A stretch of 64,000 nt of DNA from Candidatus Saccharimonadota bacterium. GTDB taxonomy: Bacteria > Patescibacteriota > Saccharimonadia > Saccharimonadales > Saccharimonadaceae. Positions 32,594 through 42,015 of this stretch are shown here, piece by piece. The stretch lies in the NCBI GenBank assembly GCA_017524405.1, contig JAFWSJ010000011.1:62001-126000 (forward strand), in the 5' to 3' direction. Positions within the stretch are counted from its first letter, which is position 1. Every line of letters begins with the position of its first letter. A model generated the notes under the pieces. That model had not been told where the DNA came from. It ran no database searches and saw nothing but the letters and a program-made list of their open reading frames with translations. The translations under genes were made by a program, and so were the position numbers.

Positions 32594-33196
32594 ATGAGTA
32601 TTCAGAATTTCTCAATTCGCCTCAATTGGCCGCGCCTCGTGTGCAGCCTCCCGGTCTTACTCGTGACGCTATATTTTGTGCCTGCGCTCGGGGTAATTTT
32701 GACTATCGCACGCCTCTTTATCTACGGCAGCTACCGCTATTATCGCGTACCGGCCGCCTTGCTTGTCGTCGCTTTGTTCTGCCTTATTCCGCGCGCCTAT
32801 GAGCTCGCTCAGCAAAACTTCCAAATCCCAGTTTTCCAACCGCTTATCGACTTCCGAAGTCATGCGTTTTACGAAAAGCTCACAGCGTTCGGCCGCTTCA
32901 CGGCCATTTTCAGCATCATTATGCTCGTGCTTAGTCAAATACTCGGGAAACTAGCGACAAGCGTGTCAGGCGCCCTCAGAATGGCTCAAATGGCCAAATC
33001 CGTCGACACCAGCAACCGTAAGCCCGGCCTCACGCCAGACAAGCCAACTCCGTCCCAAACTGACCAAACCACCCCGCACGTCTTGAAGTGCCCACACTGC
33101 GGCAAAGTCAACCACATCAAAGGCACTGTCGGCGATTGCAAATCCTGCCGCAACCCGATCGAATGGACTCCGCCTCGTCCAAAAAAGCGGTCTTAA
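32594..33196 (+). CDS. Membrane protein with C-terminal zinc ribbon
   Basis: A 200-residue protein. About four hydrophobic segments (15-32, 34-48, 55-72 and 103-122) are followed by a polar linker and a C-terminal zinc ribbon in which CPHCGK and CKSCRNP supply two CxxC pairs (about 166-188). No family recognised. The transcript is probably leaderless. Its final codons overlap the end of the convergent NnrD-like gene by four nt. Confidence 0.75.
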   Translation: MSIQNFSIRLNWPRLVCSLPVLLVTLYFVPALGVILTIARLFIYGSYRYYRVPAALLVVALFCLIPRAYELAQQNFQIPVFQPLIDFRSHAFYEKLTAFGRFTAIFSIIMLVLSQILGKLATSVSGALRMAQMAKSVDTSNRKPGLTPDKPTPSQTDQTTPHVLKCPHCGKVNHIKGTVGDCKSCRNPIEWTPPRPKKRS

Positions 33197-34020
33197 CGGC
33201 CGCCTTTTTCGTTCCCCGGTGCCGCTACGCTCGCAAAAATATGATTGAATTGCTTGCCGCTATTCCAAAGACGCGCGACCATCGCCTGCGTCACAAGGCT
33301 GCCGCCCCAGAGCGAAATCGGCGAGTAGCTCGTCTCGTCAAGTGCCTGTGTCACTACCTCGCCCTTCTCCGCCATGACAATCAAGCCATTATGGAAGGTT
33401 GCCACGCTAGTCTCATAGCTCAAAGTAAACTTATGGAGCGTTTCGACTAGCTGATTCGTTGGCATCGACAAGGTAATCACTTTCGGATAATAAAGGGTAC
33501 GAAGCAGCTTCTGGAGCTGCGGCATCGTTACAAACAGATCGGTCTCGGCCTCTCTGGTTAGCCAGTCGCCAACACTCGGACAAACCGCATCGACTGCGTC
33601 GCGCGTAATTAAAACTGGCTTCTCGACCTTCTCTAGGAATTCCGCAAACACTAGCGAAGTTTCTGCGTTACGCCCGCTATCGCCAATCAAAATCACCGCT
33701 TCAGCCCAATCGGCCAAACGTAACATCTCAGATAAAGAGTCCGCACAAAACGCACCGGAATTACCAGACTTTGCGAAGTAGACTTCGCTCGTGCTCGGCA
33801 CCTGACCTTTGAGATCCTCGGGCAAAAGCGCTCGCACTTCGCCAACGCCCATACGTTTTGCCGTCTCGAGCGCACTCGCGACCGCAAAAAATGCCATGCG
33901 ATTGCCGCCAATCACGAGTAGTTTTCCCGCCATTCGCTTCTGCTCAGGCGGAAGCAAATCTATATCATTGAACAATTTTTTTATACTCTGCCTACGCCAG
34001 TAGTCGAGGTTTTCACTCAT
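33193..34020 (-). CDS. NAD(P)HX dehydratase-like / YjeF C-terminal family protein
   Basis: A 275-residue ribokinase-fold protein. KRMAGKLLVIGGNRMAFFAVA and LIGDSGRNAETS match the carbohydrate-kinase-like domain of NnrD, which repairs hydrated NAD(P)H with ADP or ATP. ITRDAVDAV takes the place of the usual DADAL nucleotide motif. Several glycine motifs are changed from the standard GPGLG pattern, so activity is uncertain. No YjeF_N epimerase domain is fused. The start overlaps the end of the exonuclease III gene by ATGA, so both are on one transcript. Confidence 0.7.
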   Translation of the reverse strand: MSENLDYWRRQSIKKLFNDIDLLPPEQKRMAGKLLVIGGNRMAFFAVASALETAKRMGVGEVRALLPEDLKGQVPSTSEVYFAKSGNSGAFCADSLSEMLRLADWAEAVILIGDSGRNAETSLVFAEFLEKVEKPVLITRDAVDAVCPSVGDWLTREAETDLFVTMPQLQKLLRTLYYPKVITLSMPTNQLVETLHKFTLSYETSVATFHNGLIVMAEKGEVVTQALDETSYSPISLWGGSLVTQAMVARLWNSGKQFNHIFASVAAPGNEKGGR

Positions 34021-34808
34021 GCCAGCTCCAGCTCAATCGGGCAGTGGTCCGAGCCCATCACTTCGTTATAAATCTCGGCATTTTTAATCTGTTTTTCGAG
34101 TTTTTTGCTTACCAAGAAATAGTCGATACGCCAGCCAATATTTCTCGCCCGCGCGCCCATCCGGAAGCTCCACCATGTATACTTTTGTTCACCAGGATGC
34201 AGCATGCGCCACGAATCGATATAGCCGCCATCCAAAAAATTAGTCATTCCCTGCCGGCCGGATTTCGTGAAACCAGCGTTGCCTTCGTTGTCTTTTGGAC
34301 GCGCCAAGTCGATCGGCTCGTGCGCGACATTGAAGTCGCCACATACAATCACTGGCTTCGTCCGCTCAAGCTGTTTCATGTAGCTAAGCAAAGCCTTATC
34401 CCAGACTTTCTCGCGGTATTTCATACGCTCAAGACTGTGTTTTTCGTTCGGCACGTAGACATTTACGAGATAAAAACCATCAAATTCCGCTGTCAACACG
34501 CGGCCCTCACGACGCGCATCGCCGAAGGCATCTTCCCAGCCACTCAGCGCTTCCTGCTCCCCGAAGAAGCCAAAACGTACAGACAGGGGCTTCACCTTTG
34601 TAAAAATCGCCGTACCAGAATAACCGGCACGCTCCGCAGAATTCCAAATCTCTTCATACTCCGGCAAATCCACTTCGGCCTGCCCTTGCTTCGCCTTCGT
34701 TTCCTGGAGGCACAGGATATCCGGCTGGTATTTCTCTATAAAGCCCTGAAGGGCGCCCTTCGTCAGCACCGCTCTAAGCCCATTCACGTTCCAGGAGAAT
34801 AACTTCAT
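34017..34808 (-). CDS. xth: Exodeoxyribonuclease III (AP endonuclease)
   Basis: A 263-residue base-excision repair enzyme that incises at abasic sites and trims 3' ends. It starts MKLFSWNVNGLRAV, then ILCLQETKAKQGQ with the metal-binding Glu, YSGTAIFTKVKP, VYVPNE, VCGDFNVAHEPIDLARP, the Trp-rich YTWWSFRMGARARNIGWRIDY, and the catalytic end MGSDHCPIELEL. A longer frame exists, but the -10 TATGAT six nt before the ATG at 34808 and the family N-terminus fix the start. The end overlaps the NnrD-like gene. Confidence 0.96.
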   Translation of the reverse strand: MKLFSWNVNGLRAVLTKGALQGFIEKYQPDILCLQETKAKQGQAEVDLPEYEEIWNSAERAGYSGTAIFTKVKPLSVRFGFFGEQEALSGWEDAFGDARREGRVLTAEFDGFYLVNVYVPNEKHSLERMKYREKVWDKALLSYMKQLERTKPVIVCGDFNVAHEPIDLARPKDNEGNAGFTKSGRQGMTNFLDGGYIDSWRMLHPGEQKYTWWSFRMGARARNIGWRIDYFLVSKKLEKQIKNAEIYNEVMGSDHCPIELELA

Positions 34809-34814
34809 ATCTCT

Positions 34815-34823
34815 ATCATACCA
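34815..34823 (-). promoter_or_regulatory. Extended -10 of xth, leaderless
   Basis: TGG-TATGAT on the minus strand, six nt before the xth ATG. Confidence 0.66.
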
Positions 34824-34857
34824 CAGCCTCGCGATTGATTTTTCTAGCATTTCATTG

Positions 34858-34863
34858 TATAAT
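34858..34863 (+). promoter_or_regulatory. -10 element of the small acidic protein gene
   Basis: TATAAT on the plus strand. The leader of about 40 nt ends with AGGAGG at 34896-34901. Confidence 0.6.
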
Positions 34864-34910
34864 CGCGCCATGCGCCCCAGGCGTAAATCTATAGCAGGAG
34901 GAGTATTGCC

Positions 34911-35219
34911 ATGGCAAAGATATTCCTAGACCCTTATGACAACAGCGAGGAGTCTAAAAACTACATAAACGAACTCGCCGAAACAATTCTATACGGGATT
35001 AAGGATGGGACTTACTCATGGGAAGACGATTACGATGGCTACGTCGTTCCGATCGAAGATCTCAAGTACGACTTTCCCGACGATAACGAAGAACTGGCCT
35101 CCATTGGCGAAAAGCTCGCCAATGCACTTCCGGAGCAGGCCGAAGAACTCAGCATCAACACTCCGTTGGGAGACGACCCCAGCGTCGCATTCGAAGGGAG
35201 TATCATCGTTGTCAGCTAG
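34911..35219 (+). CDS. Small acidic hypothetical protein
   Basis: A 102-residue soluble protein with no recognised family. It is strongly acidic (YDNSEESKNYINEL, SWEDDYDGYVVPIEDL, FPDDNEELASIGEK), with helical predicted segments and a hydrophobic last strand (GSIIVVS). AGGAGG lies nine nt before the ATG and a terminator follows, so it is an independently transcribed small gene. It shares the strong-SD, leader-bearing layout with the 15614 gene, another small soluble acidic protein. Confidence 0.75.
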   Translation: MAKIFLDPYDNSEESKNYINELAETILYGIKDGTYSWEDDYDGYVVPIEDLKYDFPDDNEELASIGEKLANALPEQAEELSINTPLGDDPSVAFEGSIIVVS

Positions 35220-35228
35220 CCCGTAGCG

Positions 35229-35255
35229 CCCACTCTGTTATAGAGTGGGTTTTTT
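35229..35255 (+). terminator. Rho-independent terminator
   Basis: CCCACTCT/AGAGTGGG stem, GTTAT loop and TTTTTT, after the small acidic protein gene. Confidence 0.9.
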
Positions 35256-35256
35256 A

Positions 35257-35265
35257 TGATACAAT
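35257..35265 (+). promoter_or_regulatory. Extended -10 promoter of the deaminase-RSH unit
   Basis: TGA-TACAAT on the plus strand, starting immediately after the preceding terminator. Predicted transcription start is near 35272. Confidence 0.6.
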
Positions 35266-35289
35266 ATTCTTAAGTTTATGGAGTGTAAT

Positions 35290-35763
35290 ATGCGTAAAGA
35301 TTATATCAAGTGGGACGAATATTTCATGGGGCTAGCCAAGCTCTCCGCCGAACGCAGCAAGGACCCAAATACACAGGTCGGCGCTTGTATTGTCAATGAA
35401 GCCCACAAAGTCGTCGCACTAGGCTATAATGGCATGCCACGTGGCGTCCAAGATTCAGATATGCCATGGGAGCGCGAAGGCGATTTTCTCAATACGAAGT
35501 ACGCCTACGTCTGCCACTCTGAGCTCAATGCCATCTTGAACTCCGTCGCAAACACCGATGGCTGCACGATTTACGTCACTCTCTTCCCTTGCAATGAATG
35601 TGCCAAGGCCATTGTCCAAGCCGGCATCAAGCGCGTCGTTTATGCCGACGACAAGTATGCTGACACCGACGGCACCAAAGCTTCGAAGACTATCTTCAAT
35701 CGCTGCGGCGTCGAATACGTCGAATATAAGCCATCCGGCAAAAACATTACCTTATCTCTTTAA
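35290..35763 (+). CDS. dCMP deaminase (ComEB-like)
   Basis: A 157-residue zinc-dependent cytidine/deoxycytidylate deaminase family enzyme that makes dUMP for thymidylate synthesis. Zinc ligands are in the CHSELNAIL (HxE) and FPCNECAKAI (PCxxC) motifs. The N-terminus DYIKWDEYFMGLAKLSAERS and the SKDPNTQVGACIV motif are typical. I take ATG 35290 because TGGAG lies six nt upstream. ATG 35278 would add four residues and is also possible. The stop overlaps the AAGGAG ribosome site of the RSH gene, so the two are cotranscribed. Confidence 0.93.
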   Translation: MRKDYIKWDEYFMGLAKLSAERSKDPNTQVGACIVNEAHKVVALGYNGMPRGVQDSDMPWEREGDFLNTKYAYVCHSELNAILNSVANTDGCTIYVTLFPCNECAKAIVQAGIKRVVYADDKYADTDGTKASKTIFNRCGVEYVEYKPSGKNITLSL

Positions 35764-35771
35764 GGAGTAAT

Positions 35772-37247
35772 ATGACTAAATCCCCAAAAATCCAAGAAGC
35801 CGTCAAGCTCGCCACTAAGGCGCATGATGGCCAATTGCGCAAAACCGGGGAACCCTACATTGTCCACCCTCTAGCAGTGAAGAAAATCCTCGAAGAGTGG
35901 AACATGGACGACGACACAATTATCGCCGGCATTCTCCACGACACCGTCGAGGACACCGAAATCACATTGAAAGATATCGAGGAACAGTTTGGCCACGATG
36001 TCGCTTTCCTCGTTGATGGCGTTACGAAGCTTAGCAAGGCCCGCAGCGGCATGAAAAACCTTGACAGCTACCTCCCCGAAACCAGCGACAACCTCTTGAA
36101 GCTTCTGATTGCTACCGGACAAGACGTCCGTGTTCTCATCATCAAGCTTGCCGACCGCCTACATAATCTCCGAACCCTCAGTGCCCTCCCACCGGATAAA
36201 CAGAAGAAAATCGCCCGCGAATCACTTGATGTCTTCGCGCCGCTTGCTGACCGACTCCAGATGGGTCGCGTACGCGTGGAGATCGAAGAAACCAGCTTCC
36301 GCTATCTCGACCCAAAGCGCTACGAAGAGCTAAAGAAACTTACCGAAGAACGCCTCAAGCGCGCCGACAAGAAGCTAAACAATGCGCGCCAAGCCGTCGA
36401 AGACCTCTTGAAGAAAGAACATATCAAATACAAGTGCGACGGACGCGTAAAGTCTATCTATTCGCTTCACAAAAAGCTCGCGAAATATGACCAGAACATC
36501 GACCGCGTCTATGACCTTATTGCGCTTCGTTTCATCGTCGAGGACGTCACGACATGTTATCTTACGCTCGGTCTTATTCATTCCCTTTTCCGCCCGATGG
36601 ACGGCCGCGTGAAGGACTATATTGCCGTTCCGAAGCAAAATGGTTACCAGTCCATCCACACCACCGTCATCACCCCAGACAAACAAGTCGTCGAATTCCA
36701 GATTCGCACCAAAGAAATGCACGACTATGCAGAGCGCGGTCTTGCGGCAACCTTCTTCTACAACGAGCAGAAGCTCACTTCCGCCTACACTGAAGGACGC
36801 ATCAGCAAGCTTCCAAGTCACCTCCTTTGGATTAAGGAGCTCCAGGAAACCGCCGCAAAGCTCGCCTCCGGCGAAAAAGTCGACACAAAGAAGCTCAAAC
36901 TAACCCTCTTCGCCGATAAAATCTTCGTCTACACTCCAAAGGGCGATATTATTGATCTTCCGAAGGACTCCATGCCACTCGACTTCGCCTATCGCCTGCA
37001 TAGCGAAATTGGCGCAACCTGTACCGGCGCCATCGTAAACGGCAAGATGGTGTCCCTAAACACTAAGCTTCATAACGGCGACATTGTCGAAATTGTCACA
37101 ACAAAAAACAGCAAGCCAAATCCTGGCTGGCTCGACAAAGTCGGGAGTAAGCACGCCCGCCACAAACTTCTTAGCCAGCTCCACGCCCTCTTCCCGAACT
37201 TCGTCGCAAACCCAGATCCGCCGACAAAACCAGAAAAGAAAAAATAA
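35772..37247 (+). CDS. (p)ppGpp synthetase/hydrolase without ACT domain
   Basis: A 491-residue RelA/SpoT homologue that controls the stringent alarmone. The HD hydrolase domain has IVHPLAV (His32) and AGILHDTVEDTE (His56-Asp57). The synthetase domain has GRVKSIYSLHKKL, VYDLIALRFIV, KDYIAVPKQNGYQSIHTTV and EFQIRTKEMH. A TGS domain (about 378-440, IFVYTPKGDIIDLPKDSMPLDFA) follows. The protein then ends about 50 residues later, without the helical, zinc-finger and ACT regions of the usual roughly 740-residue RSH. Catalytic residues look intact in both halves, so both making and breaking (p)ppGpp seem possible. It follows the deaminase gene by eight nt. Confidence 0.94.
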   Translation: MTKSPKIQEAVKLATKAHDGQLRKTGEPYIVHPLAVKKILEEWNMDDDTIIAGILHDTVEDTEITLKDIEEQFGHDVAFLVDGVTKLSKARSGMKNLDSYLPETSDNLLKLLIATGQDVRVLIIKLADRLHNLRTLSALPPDKQKKIARESLDVFAPLADRLQMGRVRVEIEETSFRYLDPKRYEELKKLTEERLKRADKKLNNARQAVEDLLKKEHIKYKCDGRVKSIYSLHKKLAKYDQNIDRVYDLIALRFIVEDVTTCYLTLGLIHSLFRPMDGRVKDYIAVPKQNGYQSIHTTVITPDKQVVEFQIRTKEMHDYAERGLAATFFYNEQKLTSAYTEGRISKLPSHLLWIKELQETAAKLASGEKVDTKKLKLTLFADKIFVYTPKGDIIDLPKDSMPLDFAYRLHSEIGATCTGAIVNGKMVSLNTKLHNGDIVEIVTTKNSKPNPGWLDKVGSKHARHKLLSQLHALFPNFVANPDPPTKPEKKK

Positions 37248-37275
37248 CCCCCGTTCATTCGGGGGAATATTTTTA
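37248..37275. terminator. Shared terminator between convergent RSH and type-A genes
   Basis: CCCCCG/CGGGGG stem with a TTCATT loop. T-rich sequence follows on both strands, stronger on the minus strand (TTATTTTTT). Confidence 0.75.
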
Positions 37276-38022
37276 TCCTTCGCCTTCCTCTTCGGGGACC
37301 GTTTTCTTCAGACGTTCTTCTTGTTTCTGCTGATATTTCTGAGCGTTCTCTGCATCGCCCATTAATTCATAAATCGTCTTGAGCCAATTCGCGGACTTCG
37401 CCGATTTTTCCAACTTCTCTGCCTCTTTTGCGTCTTCTAGCTCTTTCTCTCTAAAACTCTCAATTGTATAGAGCAGACCTATTCTCCGGTAGAGACAAGC
37501 AAGCCTAATCTCTTTGTCCTCGTACTGGTCGTAAATGCCGCCTAAATATTTATAAATCGCCTCGGCATCTTCATCAATTTCGTCATCGCTCTTCTCGAAA
37601 TAATAGTTCTTCACATCGCTTAGCACTCTAGCGCGTTCCTCATCCGATATTGTCGACGTCTTCTCAGTTTTCCAGTACGTGTTATATAAGTAGATCATGC
37701 CCAAAGTAATTCCGGTAACTGCCGCCGCCGAGGCTATCACGATAAGAACGATAAATACCGCTTTGCGAATACGCAATCTTGTCTCGCTCGACATCGGCAC
37801 ATGCTCGCTACGGCTCTGCTTGATTCGACCCGGACCGACTGCCTTCGAAGACCTCGACTCCCTAAGAACGCGCTTCGCCTCAGCTCGCGCACGCTTCTCT
37901 TCCTCTTTCTTTTTACGCTTCACATCGCTCGGTTTTTCAAAAAACGACGCGTTATCAATCTTCTCAATTTCTCGTGCTCGATATTGGATATCTTCTGGAG
38001 CCACTTTCTTTCCTTCGTCCAT
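37273..38022 (-). CDS. Type-A tether protein A1 (bitopic, TPR-like exodomain)
   Basis: A 249-residue single-pass protein with cytoplasmic residues 1-85. It begins with the motif shared by all three A proteins: PEDIQYRAREIEKIDNASFF, then EKP followed by a basic helix rich in KRKKKEEEKRARAEAKRV. A conserved EHVPMSS precedes the membrane segment (about 87-113), which ends LYNTYWK. The extracellular part (about 118-245) is fully helical and TPR-like (AIYKYLGGIYDQYEDKEIRL, ACLYRRIGLLY). It is closest to A2 (270 residues). AAGGAG lies nine nt after the stop of surface protein B1, so it is the second gene of that unit. Function is unknown; anchoring or exporting the partner B protein is inference. 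Confidence 0.82.
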   Translation of the reverse strand: MDEGKKVAPEDIQYRAREIEKIDNASFFEKPSDVKRKKKEEEKRARAEAKRVLRESRSSKAVGPGRIKQSRSEHVPMSSETRLRIRKAVFIVLIVIASAAAVTGITLGMIYLYNTYWKTEKTSTISDEERARVLSDVKNYYFEKSDDEIDEDAEAIYKYLGGIYDQYEDKEIRLACLYRRIGLLYTIESFREKELEDAKEAEKLEKSAKSANWLKTIYELMGDAENAQKYQQKQEERLKKTVPEEEGEG

Positions 38023-38031
38023 CTTCTCTCC

Positions 38032-41000
38032 TTAATACCTCGTCGGAATCTCTCTTAAGTAAGTCGTCATCGCTTGGCTAAGTCTGGACATTTGGTTAAA
38101 GCTCCAGAGATAATTTGCCATATTCAAGTTGAAAATCTCAGCACGCACAATCGAGCTAGCACCTTGACCAGCGCCAGCAGTACGGTTTAAGACTATCTTC
38201 TTTACCACAACCGGGGCATCGAAACGCAACGTACGATTACATTGGTTCTGATTTATCGTCCCGGACGCACCTTTCCCTCCAACCGAAACCTTTGTCGTTC
38301 CAACGAATTTACAGGTATTTACCTCATCAGCAATGATAATAGCGTTTATATAGGTCGGGCGATCAGTGATATAGACTTTCTTAGCGAAGATAATCGTCTG
38401 CGTCAAGCTATCTATCGTCCCCTTCTGGCCATTGTCATACCCAATATCACCATCGATAACTATATTATTTTCAGGCGCGCTATAGACCACTGTGCGATTC
38501 GGCTTATCGATACCTTTGTCTATAAATTGAGAATCTGAGATATTCGGCAATGAGCCGATATAGAGATTCTTCTTGCTATCAAACCTCATCACGCCGGACG
38601 GAGAAACAATAATATCACTTCCGTTATAACCAGACACGTCATAATAAACTGCGTTATCGTAGTTCTTCATTCCGAGCCCATTCACCTCAAAAGACCCCGT
38701 CGTCGACGCATAGCGCTCTTTCATGCGCTGCTCGTATTGGCTAGCCATTACGCCGCCAATCGAGGAGCTACTCGCGTTACAATTCGCGTTCGCGAATGTT
38801 TGTGTCACAAAAGTACAGTTATTTGAATTCTGCCTAGTCGACACATTGTCCGTATTATTATCCGTCCTGACCTCATTTACGGCGCGCGAAGCTGGATAGC
38901 CAGCGCGGGAATAGCCGAGAGCAGCCCCGGAAGCGAATAACAACGTCGAATTATCAGTTCTCACCCTACCAAACACGCCATACTCGGACCATGACCCATA
39001 TCGATAATCCAAGTTATTCTGTCGTTTTACATAGCTTGCCGTATCGATTTTGGTTGCGCTATAAGTATTCGAGGATTCTACGCTCATCGTCGGCTTTTTC
39101 GCAATCGTGCTACAGGAAACCGCCGTTAGCCACGAGCTAGAGTTCGACCCTTCCTGAAGAGCAATATCGCCAACTCCAGCACCATTCACAATGTCGCTGC
39201 CAGACAAGTCATGGCTATCGGCCGGATATACCGAAAGCTCAACGCAAACCCTATCGCCAACGTTTACCGTGCCATCGTCAGGGACGACAAATGAAACCGA
39301 GCCGAGTTTGGTGCCGCCGTTATCAACAGTACTCGAAGCCGTCGCATTATCGTTCCCGTTGCCGTCAAGCAAACCATTCTGGTTCAGTCTAAAATCGCTT
39401 CTGCTACTCGCCGGAACGTCATACTCAGCAATCATCGCGCCACCAGCGGTTTTGAAATAATACTTTACGTTAATCTGGGTCGGCTTAGTGATCGTCGCGT
39501 ATGGGCTGCTATTATCTCCGAGAGCAGTGTTTTTGCGCGCTTTCACAACGACACCAGGGCCCATCGACGAAGGCTCGCCAAGATACGCAACTTTACTTGA
39601 CCCGCCATTATCGACGAACGGAACAAGCTGATAATTATATGGCACTTTAACGGATGCCGTCGCAGACACGTCGCCGCCACCGCTTTTCACGCCATTATCA
39701 TAGCCAAGATTTGTCCAAGTTAATGATTGCGTAATCGTATGCCCAGTATCGAGCGTCTTCACGCGGTTATTGCATGTCGAAGCATTAACGCCGCCCGCCA
39801 ATTTATAATACCCTTTTGTCTTAGTCGTACTTCCGCCGGTGTTGCAATTATTATAGTAATCATTCTCGCCCGGCGAAACGCTCGTGTTGCCAAGTGTCTG
39901 GCTCAAAATATTTGACTCTGTAATATTTGTATAAACCATATTCTTCGGCGAGCTAGTCTTCGTGCTATCGTTCCAGCCAGAAACCTGTTCGCCAAAGAGA
40001 TAACGACTCTTCACATCGGCATTGTCTGTAGAATCGGATGTGCCGCTATAGCTAAAAGTACTGCTAACTGTTTCTTTCGCACCTGCCGCCCTTGCATATA
40101 CGCCGCCCGCGCACATATTATGCTCAAACTTTATCTCGTCACCCGGACGTGCCCAAATCGAAACCGCGCCGCTCGTGTTGTTTGACCCATAATACAAATA
40201 ACTATCGTTTATATTTCGGTTTTTAACACCAATTTGACCGTAGTTATAGCCCTTATCGCGCGAATAGATCGTGCCGGCGAGATCGCCTTTTAGCGATGCG
40301 CAAACGTCACTCGCGCGCTTAACTTTCACGCAAGCGGTCTTTGAGCTGCGCTGCGTAGTTTTCCCGGTAGCCTTAAATGTATCGAAGGATAGAGTTTCGC
40401 AATAAGTAATCGTCTGCCCGGCATATAGTTTGCCTGCTGAGTAATTATAGTCTCGAACCGTATAGGACTGCTTTGTGGTTGTCGGTTTAGAACCGCTCGA
40501 GGCCGCACCAAGAGAGTTTAGTGCATTCGGCTTCGAAGTTGGGCTGATCGAAGTGCTCCAATCATTGTTTGCACTATGGCCAAGCGAATCGGTTCTATTC
40601 ACAGTGTGCACAAAATGAATCGTATAGTCAGCGCTACCTACATTCAGGGTCTGAGCATCACCAGGATTATTTGTCGTACTCTCTACGTAGGCACCCGTGC
40701 TGTTGTTCCACGCCTTTACGTAGACCGATCCAGTAAACGTTGCTTCTGGCTCCCTTCTTACGATAACACAAGACGTCTTAGAGCCATTTTCAGTAGTCAC
40801 CCCCTCGCCCTTCTTGGAGTTATAGGTTAGCGTCTCGCAGTACTTGATTGTCTGACCAGGATTAATTTTTCCACTATAATCATAAGATCTAACCGTATAC
40901 CCTGTCTTGTTCTTAGTAGAAACACTCCCACTCGTTGCGGTACCTAAAGCGTTCACGCTCTGAGGCTTTGAAGTCGGACTAATAGAAGTGCTCCAACTAT

Positions 41001-42009
41001 TACTAATCGTCTCACCACCAGAATCTGTTCGATTTATGACGTGATCAAAGTGAATCTTATAGCTGTCTCCGCTCACGGTAATAGTCTGATTAGCGCCAGG
41101 ATTATTTGTTGTACTAGTCGCATAGTTACTACTATTAGCTGTATCAGTCGCCGTAGCGGTCACGGACCCAGTAAAGGTCGCAGCGGCATTTTTCTTAACA
41201 ATCAACTTCATCGGCGTGATACCGTCACTACCCGTAAAACCATACCTTCGGTGCATATATATCACTACTTCATCGTAACCGTCCTTATGATAAGTGGTTG
41301 GGTTTTTACTAAGGAATGTATCCATATCGATCTCAATCGACGCCGACTGCGGGTTCGTCCACCAGTTAACATATACACTATCGGCATCGGGTGCCGATTC
41401 ATAAGCGCGCGCAAAATACCAACCGTCGCTAGATCCGCCGTTATACCAATCACTACCAGTGCGCCTAATACCTGCTTTTTCCCAGCAAGTGCTTGAGGCG
41501 CTCGAGTCTACGCATAATCTTACCTGCGTCGCATAATTGATGCGATACCAACTACCATCAACTTTCGAGCGCTTTTGCCCCACGACCGATCCGACAATAT
41601 ACATGCTCTTCTTGCCGGTACGATCGAGAACCGTGTTTACGTTAATGACGTTTGGCCAACCCGTAGTATAATCATCCGCAAGCCACACGACAGCGCGCCC
41701 CGCATCGCCACCACTACACGCCCATTCGACGCCATACTCGCCGCTCCCCGATCCGACTTTTGTAATATCCGAATAAGGCTTCTTCTCGCCATTACTATTT
41801 GTGTTCACCTCAAATTTAGCCTTCGCGTTCGCAATACAGCTGCTATAATTTCTCGCGCTCGCGAAACCAGTTAGCGAAAACTGCTGGACCAAGAAAGAAA
41901 GAGTCAATACCAAGCAGGCAAAAAAGAGCGTTTTACCAAAGGAATATTTCCGTCCTCGCTCAAACCTGAACGGGACCCCCAAAAACAGCTCCACGCCACC
42001 ACTTTCCAT
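38032..42009 (-). CDS. Giant surface protein B1
   Basis: A 1325-residue exported protein. The unusual N-terminus (MESGGVELFLGVPFRFERG) precedes a hydrophobic signal (about 27-52). An N-terminal domain with cysteines is homologous to that of B2 (KPYSDITKV, YGVEWAC, RAVVWLA). Two tandem Ig-like repeats of about 150 residues follow (ATFTGSV...NNPG...INRTDS...CVIVRR). The rest (about 750 residues) is the core shared with B2 and B3: WARPGDEIKFEHNMCAG, YPADSHDLSG, SCSTIAKKPTMSVESSN, a beta-helix-like stretch (FAKKVYITDRPTYINAIII) and the invariant tail from NLNMANYLWSFNQMSRLSQA to PTRY. No LPxTG signal is present. Leaderless promoter. Confidence 0.85.
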   Translation of the reverse strand: MESGGVELFLGVPFRFERGRKYSFGKTLFFACLVLTLSFLVQQFSLTGFASARNYSSCIANAKAKFEVNTNSNGEKKPYSDITKVGSGSGEYGVEWACSGGDAGRAVVWLADDYTTGWPNVINVNTVLDRTGKKSMYIVGSVVGQKRSKVDGSWYRINYATQVRLCVDSSASSTCWEKAGIRRTGSDWYNGGSSDGWYFARAYESAPDADSVYVNWWTNPQSASIEIDMDTFLSKNPTTYHKDGYDEVVIYMHRRYGFTGSDGITPMKLIVKKNAAATFTGSVTATATDTANSSNYATSTTNNPGANQTITVSGDSYKIHFDHVINRTDSGGETISNSWSTSISPTSKPQSVNALGTATSGSVSTKNKTGYTVRSYDYSGKINPGQTIKYCETLTYNSKKGEGVTTENGSKTSCVIVRREPEATFTGSVYVKAWNNSTGAYVESTTNNPGDAQTLNVGSADYTIHFVHTVNRTDSLGHSANNDWSTSISPTSKPNALNSLGAASSGSKPTTTKQSYTVRDYNYSAGKLYAGQTITYCETLSFDTFKATGKTTQRSSKTACVKVKRASDVCASLKGDLAGTIYSRDKGYNYGQIGVKNRNINDSYLYYGSNNTSGAVSIWARPGDEIKFEHNMCAGGVYARAAGAKETVSSTFSYSGTSDSTDNADVKSRYLFGEQVSGWNDSTKTSSPKNMVYTNITESNILSQTLGNTSVSPGENDYYNNCNTGGSTTKTKGYYKLAGGVNASTCNNRVKTLDTGHTITQSLTWTNLGYDNGVKSGGGDVSATASVKVPYNYQLVPFVDNGGSSKVAYLGEPSSMGPGVVVKARKNTALGDNSSPYATITKPTQINVKYYFKTAGGAMIAEYDVPASSRSDFRLNQNGLLDGNGNDNATASSTVDNGGTKLGSVSFVVPDDGTVNVGDRVCVELSVYPADSHDLSGSDIVNGAGVGDIALQEGSNSSSWLTAVSCSTIAKKPTMSVESSNTYSATKIDTASYVKRQNNLDYRYGSWSEYGVFGRVRTDNSTLLFASGAALGYSRAGYPASRAVNEVRTDNNTDNVSTRQNSNNCTFVTQTFANANCNASSSSIGGVMASQYEQRMKERYASTTGSFEVNGLGMKNYDNAVYYDVSGYNGSDIIVSPSGVMRFDSKKNLYIGSLPNISDSQFIDKGIDKPNRTVVYSAPENNIVIDGDIGYDNGQKGTIDSLTQTIIFAKKVYITDRPTYINAIIIADEVNTCKFVGTTKVSVGGKGASGTINQNQCNRTLRFDAPVVVKKIVLNRTAGAGQGASSIVRAEIFNLNMANYLWSFNQMSRLSQAMTTYLREIPTRY

Positions 42010-42015
42010 ATCTAT

